Shown: positions 1-8,620 of the stretch, in pieces
How positions within the stretch are numbered: position 1 is the stretch's first letter
Layout: every line of letters starts with the position of its first letter
DNA from: CAYRTV01 sp964505785
GTDB lineage: Bacteria; Acidobacteriota; Aminicenantia; Aminicenantales; Aminicenantaceae
Reading direction: 5' to 3'
Assembly: GCA_964505785.1 (NCBI GenBank)
Contig: CAZDJZ010000020.1
Location: forward strand, 1 to 48,136
Length of the DNA stretch: 48,136 bases
The notes under the pieces: model-generated
What the model saw: the letters and a program-made list of their open reading frames with translations, nothing else
What the model was told of the DNA's origin: nothing
Database searches by the model: none
Translations under genes and position numbers: made by a program

Positions 1-54
1 CTCGTCGGGCTCATAACCCGGAGGTCGCTGGTTCAAATCCAGCCCCCGCTACCA
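1..54 (+). tRNA. Initiator tRNA-fMet (CAT), 3' part only
   Basis: This is the 3' part of a tRNA; the 5' acceptor and most of the D arm lie before the window. The anticodon stem-loop reads CGGG-CTCATAA-CCCG with anticodon CAT at 12-14. The three consecutive G-C pairs at the base of the anticodon stem are the hallmark of bacterial initiator tRNA. A T-loop GTTCAAATC follows at 31-39, and the molecule ends with discriminator A and an encoded CCA (52-54). The visible part closely matches the remembered E. coli tRNA-fMet. Confidence 0.93.
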
Positions 55-235
55 TATCAATTTCCAGACTTCCATTAATTTCAATTATGTTTATTGCATT
101 TTTAATTTAGCCTGTATCATGCAGGTTAATCAACCATATCCATATTCATGCAGGCTTAATGAAACTCTGACACGCAACGGGCTTTACGGTTGCTTGTTTG
201 GTAACATCTTGCAGGCTGGAACAGGATTTTTCCGC

Positions 236-385
236 CTAAACCATGATAGCCGAAGCAATGTTTTCACGGCCTGAAAGACAGCTTCCGGTGATTCCTTTTG
301 ATACGGAAAAACCTGCAGCCAGAATCTTCAAACCCAGATGGAGATCCTCATTGCTGCCGTATTCAAAAACGCCGGTTTTCCCCAC
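236..385 (-). pseudogene. Possible gene remnant, 49 codons from GTG
   Basis: A minus-strand frame opens at GTG 385 and closes with TAG at 236-238. It encodes 49 residues with protein-like composition (for example FEYGSNEDLHLGLKILAAG). The same frame stays open for about 26 codons beyond the stop, which suggests decay from a longer gene. No Shine-Dalgarno sequence is evident and I do not recognise a family. The rest of 55-430 shows nothing else I can name. Low confidence; it could be chance. Confidence 0.2.
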
Positions 386-430
386 ATGATTTTTTGCAAT
401 TTTATCTCAATTTGTTAAGATGGATTTATA

Positions 431-679
431 TTAACCTGAATTATTCACAGGCCGGGATTGCCGCAGACGACGACAATTCGTTAATTCATTGTCGTTCCGA
501 AAAGAACAGCCACGAGAGAACTTAGACGGCGATTGCACGAGGAGACGGTGCCGCTTCATTCGGCGAAGCATCCTAAGATGGCTACGCGGCCTGCAGCCGC
601 CCGCATTGACGAGTAGGCCGATTTTGCTCAGAATGACGCTGTCAAATCATTTTCGAACTAATAATCCAGGATAATCAAT
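431..679 (+). mobile_element. Element A copy 1, MITE-like repeat
   Basis: First full copy of a dispersed intergenic repeat. The left end is CCTGAATTATTCAC (433-446) and the right end contains AATAATCCAGG (659-669). The reverse complement of the right end, CCTGGATTATT, matches the left ends of this and other copies, so the element has terminal inverted repeats. The interior shares GGGATTGCCGCAGACGA and GAGGAGACGGTGCCG with the copy at 11024. It ends about 15 bases before the start codon at 695. The short open frames inside it are not credible genes. Confidence 0.75.
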
Positions 680-694
680 AGGGAGGTTTAATCC

Positions 695-1771
695 ATGGAA
701 TACAAAAATCCCGCGTTTGATGCAGATTTTTTCAAAAACGCCCCGGATGCAAAATTGTTAATAATTGCAAGAGACGGAATTATGCCGGAAAGTCTTTATT
801 TGACTACCAACCATCCTACCTATATCAAGCATAACGGTGAATGGAAACTGGCAAAAGAACAAATGATGGATTCATGTATTGTGCTTGAAAATGATGAATT
901 TTATATCCGCGAGTATTGGAATATCCAAAAAGGTGCACATATTGTCGGCGGATTTAATGAAGACGGGTCTGAGGGAATATATGTGCATGAGGACGGGTTT
1001 AAATTAGAAGAAAAAGACAGAAAAAAATTCAGTTCCTTTGCGTTTATGAACAGTTTTACATCGAGGGAATATCCGATCCCTTATGCACAAATCTTCAATG
1101 AGCTAAGACGGCACAGGGATTCCGGGTATATCATTTGGGTTCTCGGCCCCGCTGTCACTCATTCCCGCGGGAGAGCGGATATGAGCTGGCTGATTGACAA
1201 AGGTTTTGTCGATGTTTTGTTTGGAGGAAATGCCGTTGCTACACATGATCTGGAAGCGGCCGTCCTGGGTACAACTCTGGGAATGGACTCTCAGGGAAAA
1301 CCGGTACCCGGCGGACACCGGCACCATGATGACACCATCAATAAAATACGGGCGATCGGATCAATGGAAAAAGCAGTGGAGAATGGCATGGTGCAGGACG
1401 GCATTATGTATTCCTGTATTGGAAACAATATTCCATATGTGCTGGCCGGATCTATTCGGGATAACGGCCCCATCCCCGGGGTGATTAAGGATACGTTTGC
1501 TGCTCAGGATGTGATGCGGGAGTATACCAAAAAAGCAACATTAGTGGTGATGGTTTCGACCATGCTCCATTCCATTGCCACCGGCAATATGCTGCCCACC
1601 TTTTATGAACAGGGAAATACTCTGAGGCCGTTAAATGTTATCTGTGTCGATCAGGATGAATTTAATCTGAATAAACTCAAAGACAGAGGGACGCATCAAT
1701 CTGTCAGCGTGGCAACAAATGCCCAGGATTTTTTGAGAATCGTTGTGAACGAACTTAAGAAAGGGAATTAA
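695..1771 (+). CDS. Ornithine cyclodeaminase-type enzyme (TIGR00300 / LOR-SDH conserved-domain family)
   Basis: Probably an NAD-dependent cytoplasmic enzyme of the TIGR00300 family. Members of this family in methanogens, and the C-terminal half of cyanobacterial AgrE/ArgZ, convert ornithine to proline and ammonia. The protein has 358 residues and no signal peptide or membrane segment. Family-type motifs are GPAVTHSRGR (151-160), FGGNAVATHDLEAA (176-189), HRHHDD (208-213) and AGSIRDNGPIPG (251-262). It lacks an arginine dihydrolase (GME) domain, so it would act on ornithine rather than arginine. The start has a strong GGGAGG eight bases upstream. One base separates it from the racemase-family gene downstream, so they are co-transcribed. 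The family is fairly sure; the exact substrate is inferred. Confidence 0.68.
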   Translation: MEYKNPAFDADFFKNAPDAKLLIIARDGIMPESLYLTTNHPTYIKHNGEWKLAKEQMMDSCIVLENDEFYIREYWNIQKGAHIVGGFNEDGSEGIYVHEDGFKLEEKDRKKFSSFAFMNSFTSREYPIPYAQIFNELRRHRDSGYIIWVLGPAVTHSRGRADMSWLIDKGFVDVLFGGNAVATHDLEAAVLGTTLGMDSQGKPVPGGHRHHDDTINKIRAIGSMEKAVENGMVQDGIMYSCIGNNIPYVLAGSIRDNGPIPGVIKDTFAAQDVMREYTKKATLVVMVSTMLHSIATGNMLPTFYEQGNTLRPLNVICVDQDEFNLNKLKDRGTHQSVSVATNAQDFLRIVVNELKKGN

Positions 1772-1772
1772 A

Positions 1773-2483
1773 ATGGCCATTGCAGTCAAGCAAAAAACAG
1801 TCGGTATTTTAGGCGGAATGGGCGTTTACGCAACGTTGGATTTTCTGACGCAAGTTTTTAATTTTTCACCCAACCGGGAATCCTTCGGCAATCTGAAGAT
1901 TATTATAGACAATGCCATCTCCATTCCCAATATTATTCAATCCGCATTGTTTGAAGGTCCGGACCCCAAGCGGGGGATTATTAAAAGCATTGCCAATTGC
2001 GAGAAAATCGGAGCGGAATTCGTTGCTGTGCCCTGCAATTCCGTCCATTATTATTACAAGGATGTGATTCCCCACATCAATATTCCTTGGATAAACATCA
2101 TCGAAGTCACAGGCAAAGAAGCAGCCCACCGGGGCCGCCGGCCGCTTATTCTGGGCGGTTTGGTTACAGTCAAGAAAAAATTGTACAGCGGATATATTCC
2201 AGGTGCTTTATATCCGACGATTATGGAAAATGATACGATTATCAATGCTATTGAGGAGATTGCTTTGACGTCCACTTTACAGGAGCATTCCCGTGACCTT
2301 GTTAAAAAATTGATTTATCAATACAAAGATAAAGCCGATTCTATCATTCTTGCCTGCACCGAACTCTCCATCGTCTTTAAAAATAAATATATGGTCGGAC
2401 TGCCTGTCATCGACTCCAATGTAGAGTACGCAAAAGAGATCGTGAAGCTGAGCACCGGGCAAAAGCGGCTGAATAAATTATGA
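1773..2483 (+). CDS. Asp/Glu racemase superfamily protein
   Basis: A 236-residue cytoplasmic protein of the aspartate/glutamate racemase superfamily. These enzymes use two cysteines as acid/base to invert an alpha carbon without a cofactor. Seen: N-terminal GILGGMG (11-17), first cysteine in VPCNS (C88) and second in LACTEL (C195). It starts one base after the stop of the ornithine-cyclodeaminase-type gene, so it forms a two-gene unit. The pairing suggests that it supplies or removes a D-enantiomer of ornithine, proline, aspartate or glutamate. It is divergent from the second racemase-family gene at 31800-32492, so the two probably differ in substrate. Substrate not determinable from sequence. 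Confidence 0.8.
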   Translation: MAIAVKQKTVGILGGMGVYATLDFLTQVFNFSPNRESFGNLKIIIDNAISIPNIIQSALFEGPDPKRGIIKSIANCEKIGAEFVAVPCNSVHYYYKDVIPHINIPWINIIEVTGKEAAHRGRRPLILGGLVTVKKKLYSGYIPGALYPTIMENDTIINAIEEIALTSTLQEHSRDLVKKLIYQYKDKADSIILACTELSIVFKNKYMVGLPVIDSNVEYAKEIVKLSTGQKRLNKL

Positions 2484-2579
2484 TTACGGTGCGGTTTTTC
2501 TTTTCCGGCAAATAAAAATCATTATAATATTTATGATGTCATGATTATATATACATATTGAAGAAACTAAGGAGGGCCA

Positions 2580-3026
2580 ATGCAAGTTAAAATGACACCG
2601 GTGGCAAAGAGACTTGTTCAATTAATCGAACAGAATGCAGAAAGCCTGGCAGATCACTGGCTGCAGGATGTTCGAAAAAATGTCAAATTGCCATCCTACA
2701 ATAAATATGAAGAAAAAGAATTGTTTAACCGTGCCTTTGAAGTTTACAGCAATTTAGGAAAATGGATTTCTTGGGAGACCAGTAAGGAAGAAATTTCAGA
2801 GCAGTACAGGCAGCATGGGGCTGAGAGAAGAAGGCAGAAATTTGAACTGGCTGAAGTGATTCAAGCACTGATTCTTATGCGTGTACATCTGTGGAGGAAA
2901 GTCCTGGCAGACGGACTCCTGGATACTGCACAGGAATTAAATTATGCCATCGAACTGAATACGCAGGTGGTACGTTATTTTGACCGGGCGGTCTATTCCA
3001 CAATTGTGGGATATATGAAAAAATAA
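2580..3026 (+). CDS. RsbR/RsbRD N-terminal-like sensor domain protein
   Basis: A 148-residue all-helical protein resembling the RsbRD_N domain, the globin-like N-terminal sensor module of RsbT co-antagonists in stressosomes. Typical features are LADHWLQDV near residue 23, a YRQHGAERRRQKFELAEVI segment near 80-98 and a helical tail ending in YFDRAVYSTIVGY. No STAS domain is present, so this is a sensor module on its own, perhaps acting with an unlinked partner. The start is preceded by AAGGAGG with suitable spacing. A TATAAT at 2523-2528 could be a -10 element, but no convincing -35 is seen. It converges on the gene at 3032 with only five bases between stops. Confidence 0.6.
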   Translation: MQVKMTPVAKRLVQLIEQNAESLADHWLQDVRKNVKLPSYNKYEEKELFNRAFEVYSNLGKWISWETSKEEISEQYRQHGAERRRQKFELAEVIQALILMRVHLWRKVLADGLLDTAQELNYAIELNTQVVRYFDRAVYSTIVGYMKK

Positions 3027-3031
3027 AATTT

Positions 3032-3850
3032 TTACTTAACACATGCCGAAATGTCATCTCTGAGTACATCTTGAATTCCTAATGGTATGCATTCATAGAC
3101 TTTCTTATCGAATTTGCTTCGTAGGGAGTTTATTATTGAAGATTCCTTAATTATAAACGCCCAATCCGGCATGTCACCGCTCATAAAAGGTTCTATATTG
3201 AAATATAAAATGCAAATATCAGAGTCTTTCTTGCGACCGATAAAAAAGGTATAAACGGGAAGATTTTCGGGCAATATATAGGTTTCAATTTTTTCCTCTA
3301 TTTCTGGATGTTTAGCGTGCAAAGCGGAAATAAACTTTCTGTAATTCTCAAAACGGCGTCTAAAAACTTTGTTATCAGGATGTTGTTGGTTTTCACCAAA
3401 AAAGAAAAAGTATTTGGCTTTAATTAATTTGGGGTGACGATAACGCTGAACATGGGTTTCTGTTAGCTTTTCCAAGTCCGTATCGCGCTCTAATCGAAAA
3501 GGGGCGTTCCAGGCATAATAGACTCCTTCAAAATCTTCCCATATATCAGGTCTCTCCCGAGGGGCCACAAGTTCAATTTTTGGGCTTTGGCTTTTTAAAA
3601 GAATTCTAATATCCTTGAGAATTTCCCTTTCCTGCTTGATTTTTTCCTTTTCGCTTTGTCTTTCGTGCTGAAGACGGGCTGAATTAAGAGCTAAAAGCGC
3701 TAAGAAAGCTGTGATAATTGAAAGATTGATGTTAGTTGAAAAAGTGATTCCGAAAATATTCATCCCAAGAATAAAAATGCTTGCGGATACGAGTAAGATT
3801 AATTCAGCATAATCAATAATAATTTTCATGAATTTCGATTTTGATTCCAT
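3032..3850 (-). CDS. Hypothetical membrane-anchored protein, two TM segments plus coiled coil
   Basis: I do not recognise this 272-residue protein. Seen: two hydrophobic segments (about residues 10-32 and 38-57), consistent with a short hairpin in the inner membrane. A charged, probably coiled-coil stretch follows (about 58-90; HERQSEKEKIKQEREILKD). The rest is a soluble domain of about 170 residues rich in aromatic residues, with motifs AWNAPFRLE and YFFFFGENQQ. No catalytic motif is obvious. The start has GGAGG ten bases upstream. It stands alone, convergent with the sensor-domain gene. Lower GC and an orphan look suggest an accessory gene. Confidence 0.6.
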   Translation of the reverse strand: MESKSKFMKIIIDYAELILLVSASIFILGMNIFGITFSTNINLSIITAFLALLALNSARLQHERQSEKEKIKQEREILKDIRILLKSQSPKIELVAPRERPDIWEDFEGVYYAWNAPFRLERDTDLEKLTETHVQRYRHPKLIKAKYFFFFGENQQHPDNKVFRRRFENYRKFISALHAKHPEIEEKIETYILPENLPVYTFFIGRKKDSDICILYFNIEPFMSGDMPDWAFIIKESSIINSLRSKFDKKVYECIPLGIQDVLRDDISACVK

Positions 3851-4156
3851 CTTTCAGCGCCTCCATCTTAAGCTGAATAATTTTTTAATAAAAATGTCAA
3901 GGCTATTATAAACCAGCCCTAAAAGACTAAGATTTTCACACAGCATAGTTTTTTCTTCGTTTAATTAAAATCAAGCAAATCTTACTCGCCTCTGTTAAAA
4001 TTTTCAATAAAAAATAATTCTGCTAGTTTATAGTTCTATTGAACAAGAATTTGTCCCGGTCAACTGTACCTGCAGCTTTTTTTTTACAATCAGTTCTCGT
4101 CAAAATAAAATTTATTGAAGATTGTTTACTGAGGGAAATGGGCAAATTAATCGATT
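3851..4156. other. AT-rich intergenic region
   Basis: This stretch contains no credible gene. On the minus strand there is a TATAAT at 3910-3905 and a TTGACA at 3900-3895, either of which could belong to the promoter of the gene starting at 3850. Neither has a well-spaced partner. The remainder is AT-rich without recognisable repeats. Confidence 0.5.
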
Positions 4157-4172
4157 TGGCATGATTTTTGAG
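4157..4172 (+). promoter_or_regulatory. Sigma-54-like -24/-12 promoter
   Basis: TGGCATGATTTTTGAG matches the sigma-54 consensus TGGCACG-N4-TTGCW except for the -12 C, which is A here. The GG and TTG elements have the right spacing. It lies 56 bases before the start codon at 4228. A nearly identical element occurs at 8571. The mismatch at -12 weakens the call. Confidence 0.4.
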
Positions 4173-4227
4173 TTGTATGAGTTAAAATGAATAAATTTGC
4201 CTTTTTATTTCTCATAAGGAGGAAGAA

Positions 4228-6836
4228 ATGATCCACCGTTTTGCTTATAAAACTGCAGGAGTTATTCTATCCGCAGCTTTCCTGTTCAAGCCCAGTATTT
4301 CGGCCGGAATAAAGTCCAGTATAATGATTTTGATTTTGATGTGATCAACACGAAAAATTTTGATATCTATTATTACCCGGAAGGAAAGAAAGCAGCCATA
4401 CTGGCCGCCCGCATGGCGGAACGCTGGTATTCGCGGCTGTCGCGGATATTTCAGCATGATCTGTCCGGCCGCCAGATCCTGATTTTGTATACCAGCGGGC
4501 CTCATTTTCAGCAGACAACCGCCATCCCCGGTATCTTAGGGGAAGGAGTAGGAGGGGTAACGGAAAGTCTGAAGCGGAGAATCGTGCTTCCCCTTGCTGC
4601 TTCTTTGGATGAATCCAATCATGTTATAGGACATGAACTGGTGCATGCGTTTCAATATGACATCACCGGCCAGTATCACTCCAATTACGCCAGGGCGGCT
4701 CCGTCCATCCAGCGCCTGCCCTTATGGAATGTGGTGTTTTTGTCCACAAAGGATCTTTTCTCAGTCGATCTGTTTCTTGCCGATGCGGAAACCGGTGAAT
4801 TCAAACGCAAGCTGGTCAGTACGGCTGTCAATCCGCATTTTTCCAGCCTTCAGTTCATTAAATCCGCCGGGAGCTGGGATTATGACGGCCGCCGTTTTGT
4901 CTTTGGTGCTGTCAGCAAAGGAGATCCGGTCTTGAGCATCCTGGATATTCCTCAAGGGGAAAAGATCCAGGAAATCAGATTTGAGGAATTGGGTGAAATT
5001 CTCAATCCTTCTTGGTCGCCGGACGGCCGTTCGATTGTCTTTTCAGCACTGGAAGGCGGATTTTCCGATTTGTTTTTTTATGACCTGGAAGAAAAAGAAC
5101 TGACAAAGTTGACCGATGATGCCTATGCCGACCTTTATCCGGTCTGGTCACCGGACGGCCGCAAAGTCGCTTTTTCAACCGACCGTTTTTCCACGGATTT
5201 AGCCTTGCTGGATATCGGGCATTTTGAATTGGCCGTGATGGATATGGAAACCCGGGACATTCAAAAACTGCCCGGTTTTCCGGGCGCCAAAAACATCAAT
5301 CCGCAATGGTCTGCTGATTCGAGTGAATTGTATTTTATTTCCGACAGAAACGGTATTGCCAACCTGTACAATCTCGATTTAAAAAGCGAAACCATCACCC
5401 AAATTACGGATTTATTTACCGGGGTTTCAGGAATTACAGAACTGAGTCCGGCCATGTCTGTGTCACGGGATACGGAAAAATTGGCTTACTGTATTTACGA
5501 GAATGGTCAATACAATATCTATTCGGTTGATTCAGGCCGGAGGATGATCCGCGGCGAGCAGACCGTTTTTATGGATTTGGAGCCTTCACTGCTGCCCCCC
5601 CGGAAAAAGCCGGAAGGAACCGTGGCGGGATTGCTGCGGAATCCGCTATTCGGACTCCCGGAGGAGAAGGAATACCAGCCTGAAGATTACAAGCCGGTTT
5701 TGACTTTGGATTACATCGCTCCGCCTCAAGTGGCGGTTGGCGTCGACCGGTTTGGTTCGTACGGGGGCGGAGGCATAGCCTTGTTTTTCAGTGATATTCT
5801 GGGATATCATAGTCTTTCCACTATGGCCCAGGTGAGCTCCCGTATTATGGATTCTTCGGCCGCTGTCAGCTATTTGTTTAAAAAATACCGCTGGAATTTA
5901 GGTGCTGTGGCTCAAAGAATGCCGTATGTCACCGGCGGGTTCAGCCAGTCGATACAAAGTGTTCAGGGAGAAACGGCTTTGGTGGAACAAGAGTATATTT
6001 TCCGTCAGATTAATTACCAGGTATCCGGACTGGCTGAATATCCTTTCAGTCAGGTATTCCGGTTTGAATTATCCGGAGGATATCAATATCTTAATTTCGA
6101 CCGCAAAGTCCGGACCCGGGCGGTATCGCTTATTGATAACGCGACACTCATCAATGAGAAAGAGAATCTCCCGGCTCCTGAAAGCCTGCATTTTGGGCGC
6201 GGCAGCGCCGCCCTGGTCTATGACAGTTCATATTCCGGGGCGACCAGCCCGGTGCTGGGCCAGCGGTATCGTCTGGAAGTATCCCCGATGATGGGCTCGA
6301 TTGATTTTACGGAGGTTTTAGCTGATTACAGGAAATATTTCATGCCGTTCAGGCCTTTCACGCTTGCTTTCCGGTTCATGCACTACGGCCGCTATGGACC
6401 GGGCGCAGAAGACAGCCGCCTTTATCCCTTGTTTCTTGGGTATCAAAGCATGGTGAGGGGGTATAATACCGGTTCTTTCAGCGCTGAGGAATGCGGCCAG
6501 GAAGGATGTCAGGTTTTTGATCAGCTATTCGGCAGTAAAATGATGGTGGCTAATCTGGAGTTACGTTTTCCTCTTTTCAATGTGCTGGGTATCGGCAGGG
6601 GGTTTTACGGGATACTGCCGATCGAGTTCGCGGCGTTTTTTGATAGTGGTTTGGCATGGAATACTCAAGATGAAGCCTGGTTTTTAGGCGGGGACCGAAG
6701 ACCTGTCACTAGTGCAGGGATTGGGCTTCGCATGAATGTGTTCGGGTATGCCATTCTCGGAGCCAGTTATGTTTATCCGTTTGACCGCCCGGATAAAAAG
6801 GCCTATTTCCAATTTTGGTTCACTCCCGGCTTCTAG
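4228..6836 (+). CDS. Secreted peptidase-like / TolB-propeller / Omp85-like barrel protein, frameshifted in the signal peptide
   Basis: An envelope protein with three modules: an N-terminal gluzincin-like region with HELVH (4632-4646), a TolB/WD40-type propeller with repeated SPDGR blades, and a C-terminal beta-barrel with an Omp85-type VRGY motif near 6453 that ends in phenylalanine. The true start is ATG 4228, behind AGGAGG; it encodes a signal peptide (MIHRFAYKTAGVILSAAF). That frame then ends at a TGA. The mature sequence (PVQAQYFGRNKVQYNDFDF) continues in the -1 frame from about 4278, so one base is missing, probably in the T run at 4278-4280. The frame that continues uninterrupted opens at GTG 4341, which has no ribosome binding site. 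After HELVH the sequence jumps from RLPLW to propeller-like sequence; the usual EGxAEY segment carrying the third zinc ligand is absent. It may be a decaying gene or a sequencing artefact. Confidence 0.75.
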
Positions 6837-6837
6837 C

Positions 6838-7076
6838 CTGAATTATTCATGGGACGGGATTGCCGCAGACATCCTTATGTCACTTTGCTTCTTGGAATGA
6901 TACGGATGTATTATTTTGTAAGTAATTGATCATGTTATATAATATACCTCGACGAATGAAAGTCTCACAGTGGACTGCTCTTATCCATTGCCGCGAGGAA
7001 ACGGTTTTTAGATCATGACGCTGACATTTAATCAGGCGAGGCAGAATGAAATCGTTTGCTTCGCTCAGGATGACAG
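6838..7076 (+). mobile_element. Element A copy 2 (right end truncated)
   Basis: The left end CCTGAATTATTCATGGG and the following GGGATTGCCGCAGACA match the other copies. The middle diverges, and the right part ends with CTTCGCTCAGGATGACAG, lacking the terminal inverted repeat. The AGGA of this end (7067-7070) lies seven bases before the ATG at 7077 and would serve as the ribosome binding site of the permease gene. Confidence 0.65.
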
Positions 7077-8285
7077 ATGAACGACCGTAATCCCCATGAC
7101 CGGTTTATCTGGATATTGATTGTCGGCGCGCTTGTCGCTCTCGTTCTGTATTTTTACAGCCTGCATACCGTTCTGACCCCTTTACTGGCTTTTCTCATCC
7201 TGTTTCTGATGCTGTGGCCGATTAGAAAAGAGGCCATCGTTAAATACATTATTCTGATTTCACTGTTGGTATTTCTGATTTGGTTTATTGGCGAGACGCA
7301 GCATATTCTTTTCCCCTTCGCGGTTTCGTTTGTCCTGGCTTATCTTTTTGATCCCGTGGTCATGAAACTGGAAGCATGGGGCTGGCCGCGTTGGATTAGC
7401 TCCCTGACCATTGTCATCATCGTTTTAGGGCTGTTTGCAGTCCTGATGATATTTTTAATACCGGCGGTTTTACAGCAGTTCAGGGATCTGGTGGATTTGA
7501 GTGTGCGTTATTCCAAGAAGTTGACCGCATGGGTGGAAGAAGGAGGTATGAGGCCGCTGACCCAGTACCTGCAAATCGATGCTGAAAAGATCCGGGAATT
7601 TATTGTGAACGATTTACCGGGGCAGCTTCAGAACTTTTTTGAGAATTTTTTCAGAACCGCTTCCAGCCTCGCTTCAGTATTATCCAAGGTAATCGGTCAA
7701 ATATTTATTTTAGTCCTGGTTCCGTTTCTATTCTTTTATACCTTAAAGGATTATGACAAAGTCAAAATTTGGATCAATGACGTTTTTATCAGCAGCGCGG
7801 ATGATTTCCAGAAACGGATATTTGAAAAAATCGGTCAAATCATAAATGGATTTTTCCGGGGCCAATTGATCGTCTGCGTGATTGTCGGCGCCATAACCAC
7901 TACGGTTTTACTCCTTCTTGGAGTCCGGCAGGCCCTGTTATTAGGAATCATAGCAGGAGTATTAAACATTGTTCCTCATTTTGGGCTGATAATAACTCTT
8001 TTTATTGGAATCTTTATCGGGCTGCTGAGTCCGTCGCCGCTGTTTACAACCATTAAAATCATTGCAGCCATAGAGATCGCTCAAATTTTGGACGGGACAT
8101 ATTTAAGTCCGAATATTGTCGGTCACCGCGTGGGTCTTCACCCGGTATGGGTTATCCTTTCCCTCCTGATTTTTTCTTTTTTTTGGGGAGCGTTGGGGTT
8201 CATAATTGCGGTTCCGGCGGCTGCGGTTTTGCGGGTTCTTATTTCCTCTATGCTGGTGAAATACCATTCTCCCCCGCAAGGATGA
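7077..8285 (+). CDS. AI-2E family (PerM/TqsA-like) transporter
   Basis: A 402-residue inner-membrane protein of the AI-2E transporter family. Seen: two hydrophobic N-terminal pairs (about 12-48 and 57-95), a large extracytoplasmic-type loop (about 140-200), then four or five more membrane segments. The family-typical LGIIAGVLNIVPHFG segment lies near 290 and GHRVGLHPVWVI near 355. Members export small molecules such as autoinducer-2 or act in Na+(Li+)/H+ exchange; the substrate here is unknown. The start codon directly follows element A copy 2 and the stop codon touches copy 3, so both gene ends are bounded by repeats. It seems to be a single-gene unit. Confidence 0.88.
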   Translation: MNDRNPHDRFIWILIVGALVALVLYFYSLHTVLTPLLAFLILFLMLWPIRKEAIVKYIILISLLVFLIWFIGETQHILFPFAVSFVLAYLFDPVVMKLEAWGWPRWISSLTIVIIVLGLFAVLMIFLIPAVLQQFRDLVDLSVRYSKKLTAWVEEGGMRPLTQYLQIDAEKIREFIVNDLPGQLQNFFENFFRTASSLASVLSKVIGQIFILVLVPFLFFYTLKDYDKVKIWINDVFISSADDFQKRIFEKIGQIINGFFRGQLIVCVIVGAITTTVLLLLGVRQALLLGIIAGVLNIVPHFGLIITLFIGIFIGLLSPSPLFTTIKIIAAIEIAQILDGTYLSPNIVGHRVGLHPVWVILSLLIFSFFWGALGFIIAVPAAAVLRVLISSMLVKYHSPPQG

Positions 8286-8393
8286 CGCGCAGCTTTAGCG
8301 GCGTTGCTTCCCGGGACGACTAAGAATTAAAAAAAATGTCATTGTCTGCGGCAATCTCGGCCCGTGAATAATCCAGGCTGAATTAAACTGGAT
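8280..8393 (-). mobile_element. Element A copy 3, inverted and truncated
   Basis: Read on the minus strand, the left end is CCTGGATTATTCACGGGCC followed by GAGATTGCCGCAGAC and GTCGTCCCGGGAAGC, all matching the family. The copy ends near GTCATCC at the stop codon of the permease gene. Its CCTGGATTATT is the exact reverse complement of the right end AATAATCCAGG of copy 1, which is the best evidence for terminal inverted repeats. The region 8394-8570 holds nothing else I can support. Confidence 0.65.
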
Positions 8394-8570
8394 TATCACT
8401 AAAGTGAAGAGTGCGGAGTAAAAGGGGGGTGAAAATCAGTCCGATTTTATAATACCTGTCCGGAGATACAGAACAAAATTATCCTCATAGATCGCAAGCA
8501 ATTTCCGGTAATTCCCATATTTTATTCCTGATATCCAGGGAATGAAGGAAAAAACGCCATAATCAGAAAT

Positions 8571-8586
8571 TGGCATGATTCTTGTA
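8571..8586 (+). promoter_or_regulatory. Sigma-54-like -24/-12 promoter of ppsA
   Basis: TGGCATGATTCTTGTA matches TGGCACG-N4-TTGCW except for T instead of C at -12 and T for C in the -24 block. It ends 35 bases before the ppsA start. The first 11 bases, apart from the last, are the same as at 4157, which supports a shared promoter class. Confidence 0.45.
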
Positions 8587-8620
8587 TAAATTAAGGACAT
8601 AAACGAAAGAGAGTGACAAA

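Noticed and set aside
298..674. Two short open frames of 61-75 codons near 298-674
   Set aside because: They lie in or across element A copy 1 and have no protein-like pattern; similar frames arise in other copies.
3872..3910. Promoter for the minus-strand gene at 3850
   Set aside because: TATAAT and TTGACA are both present but in the wrong order and spacing to form one promoter.
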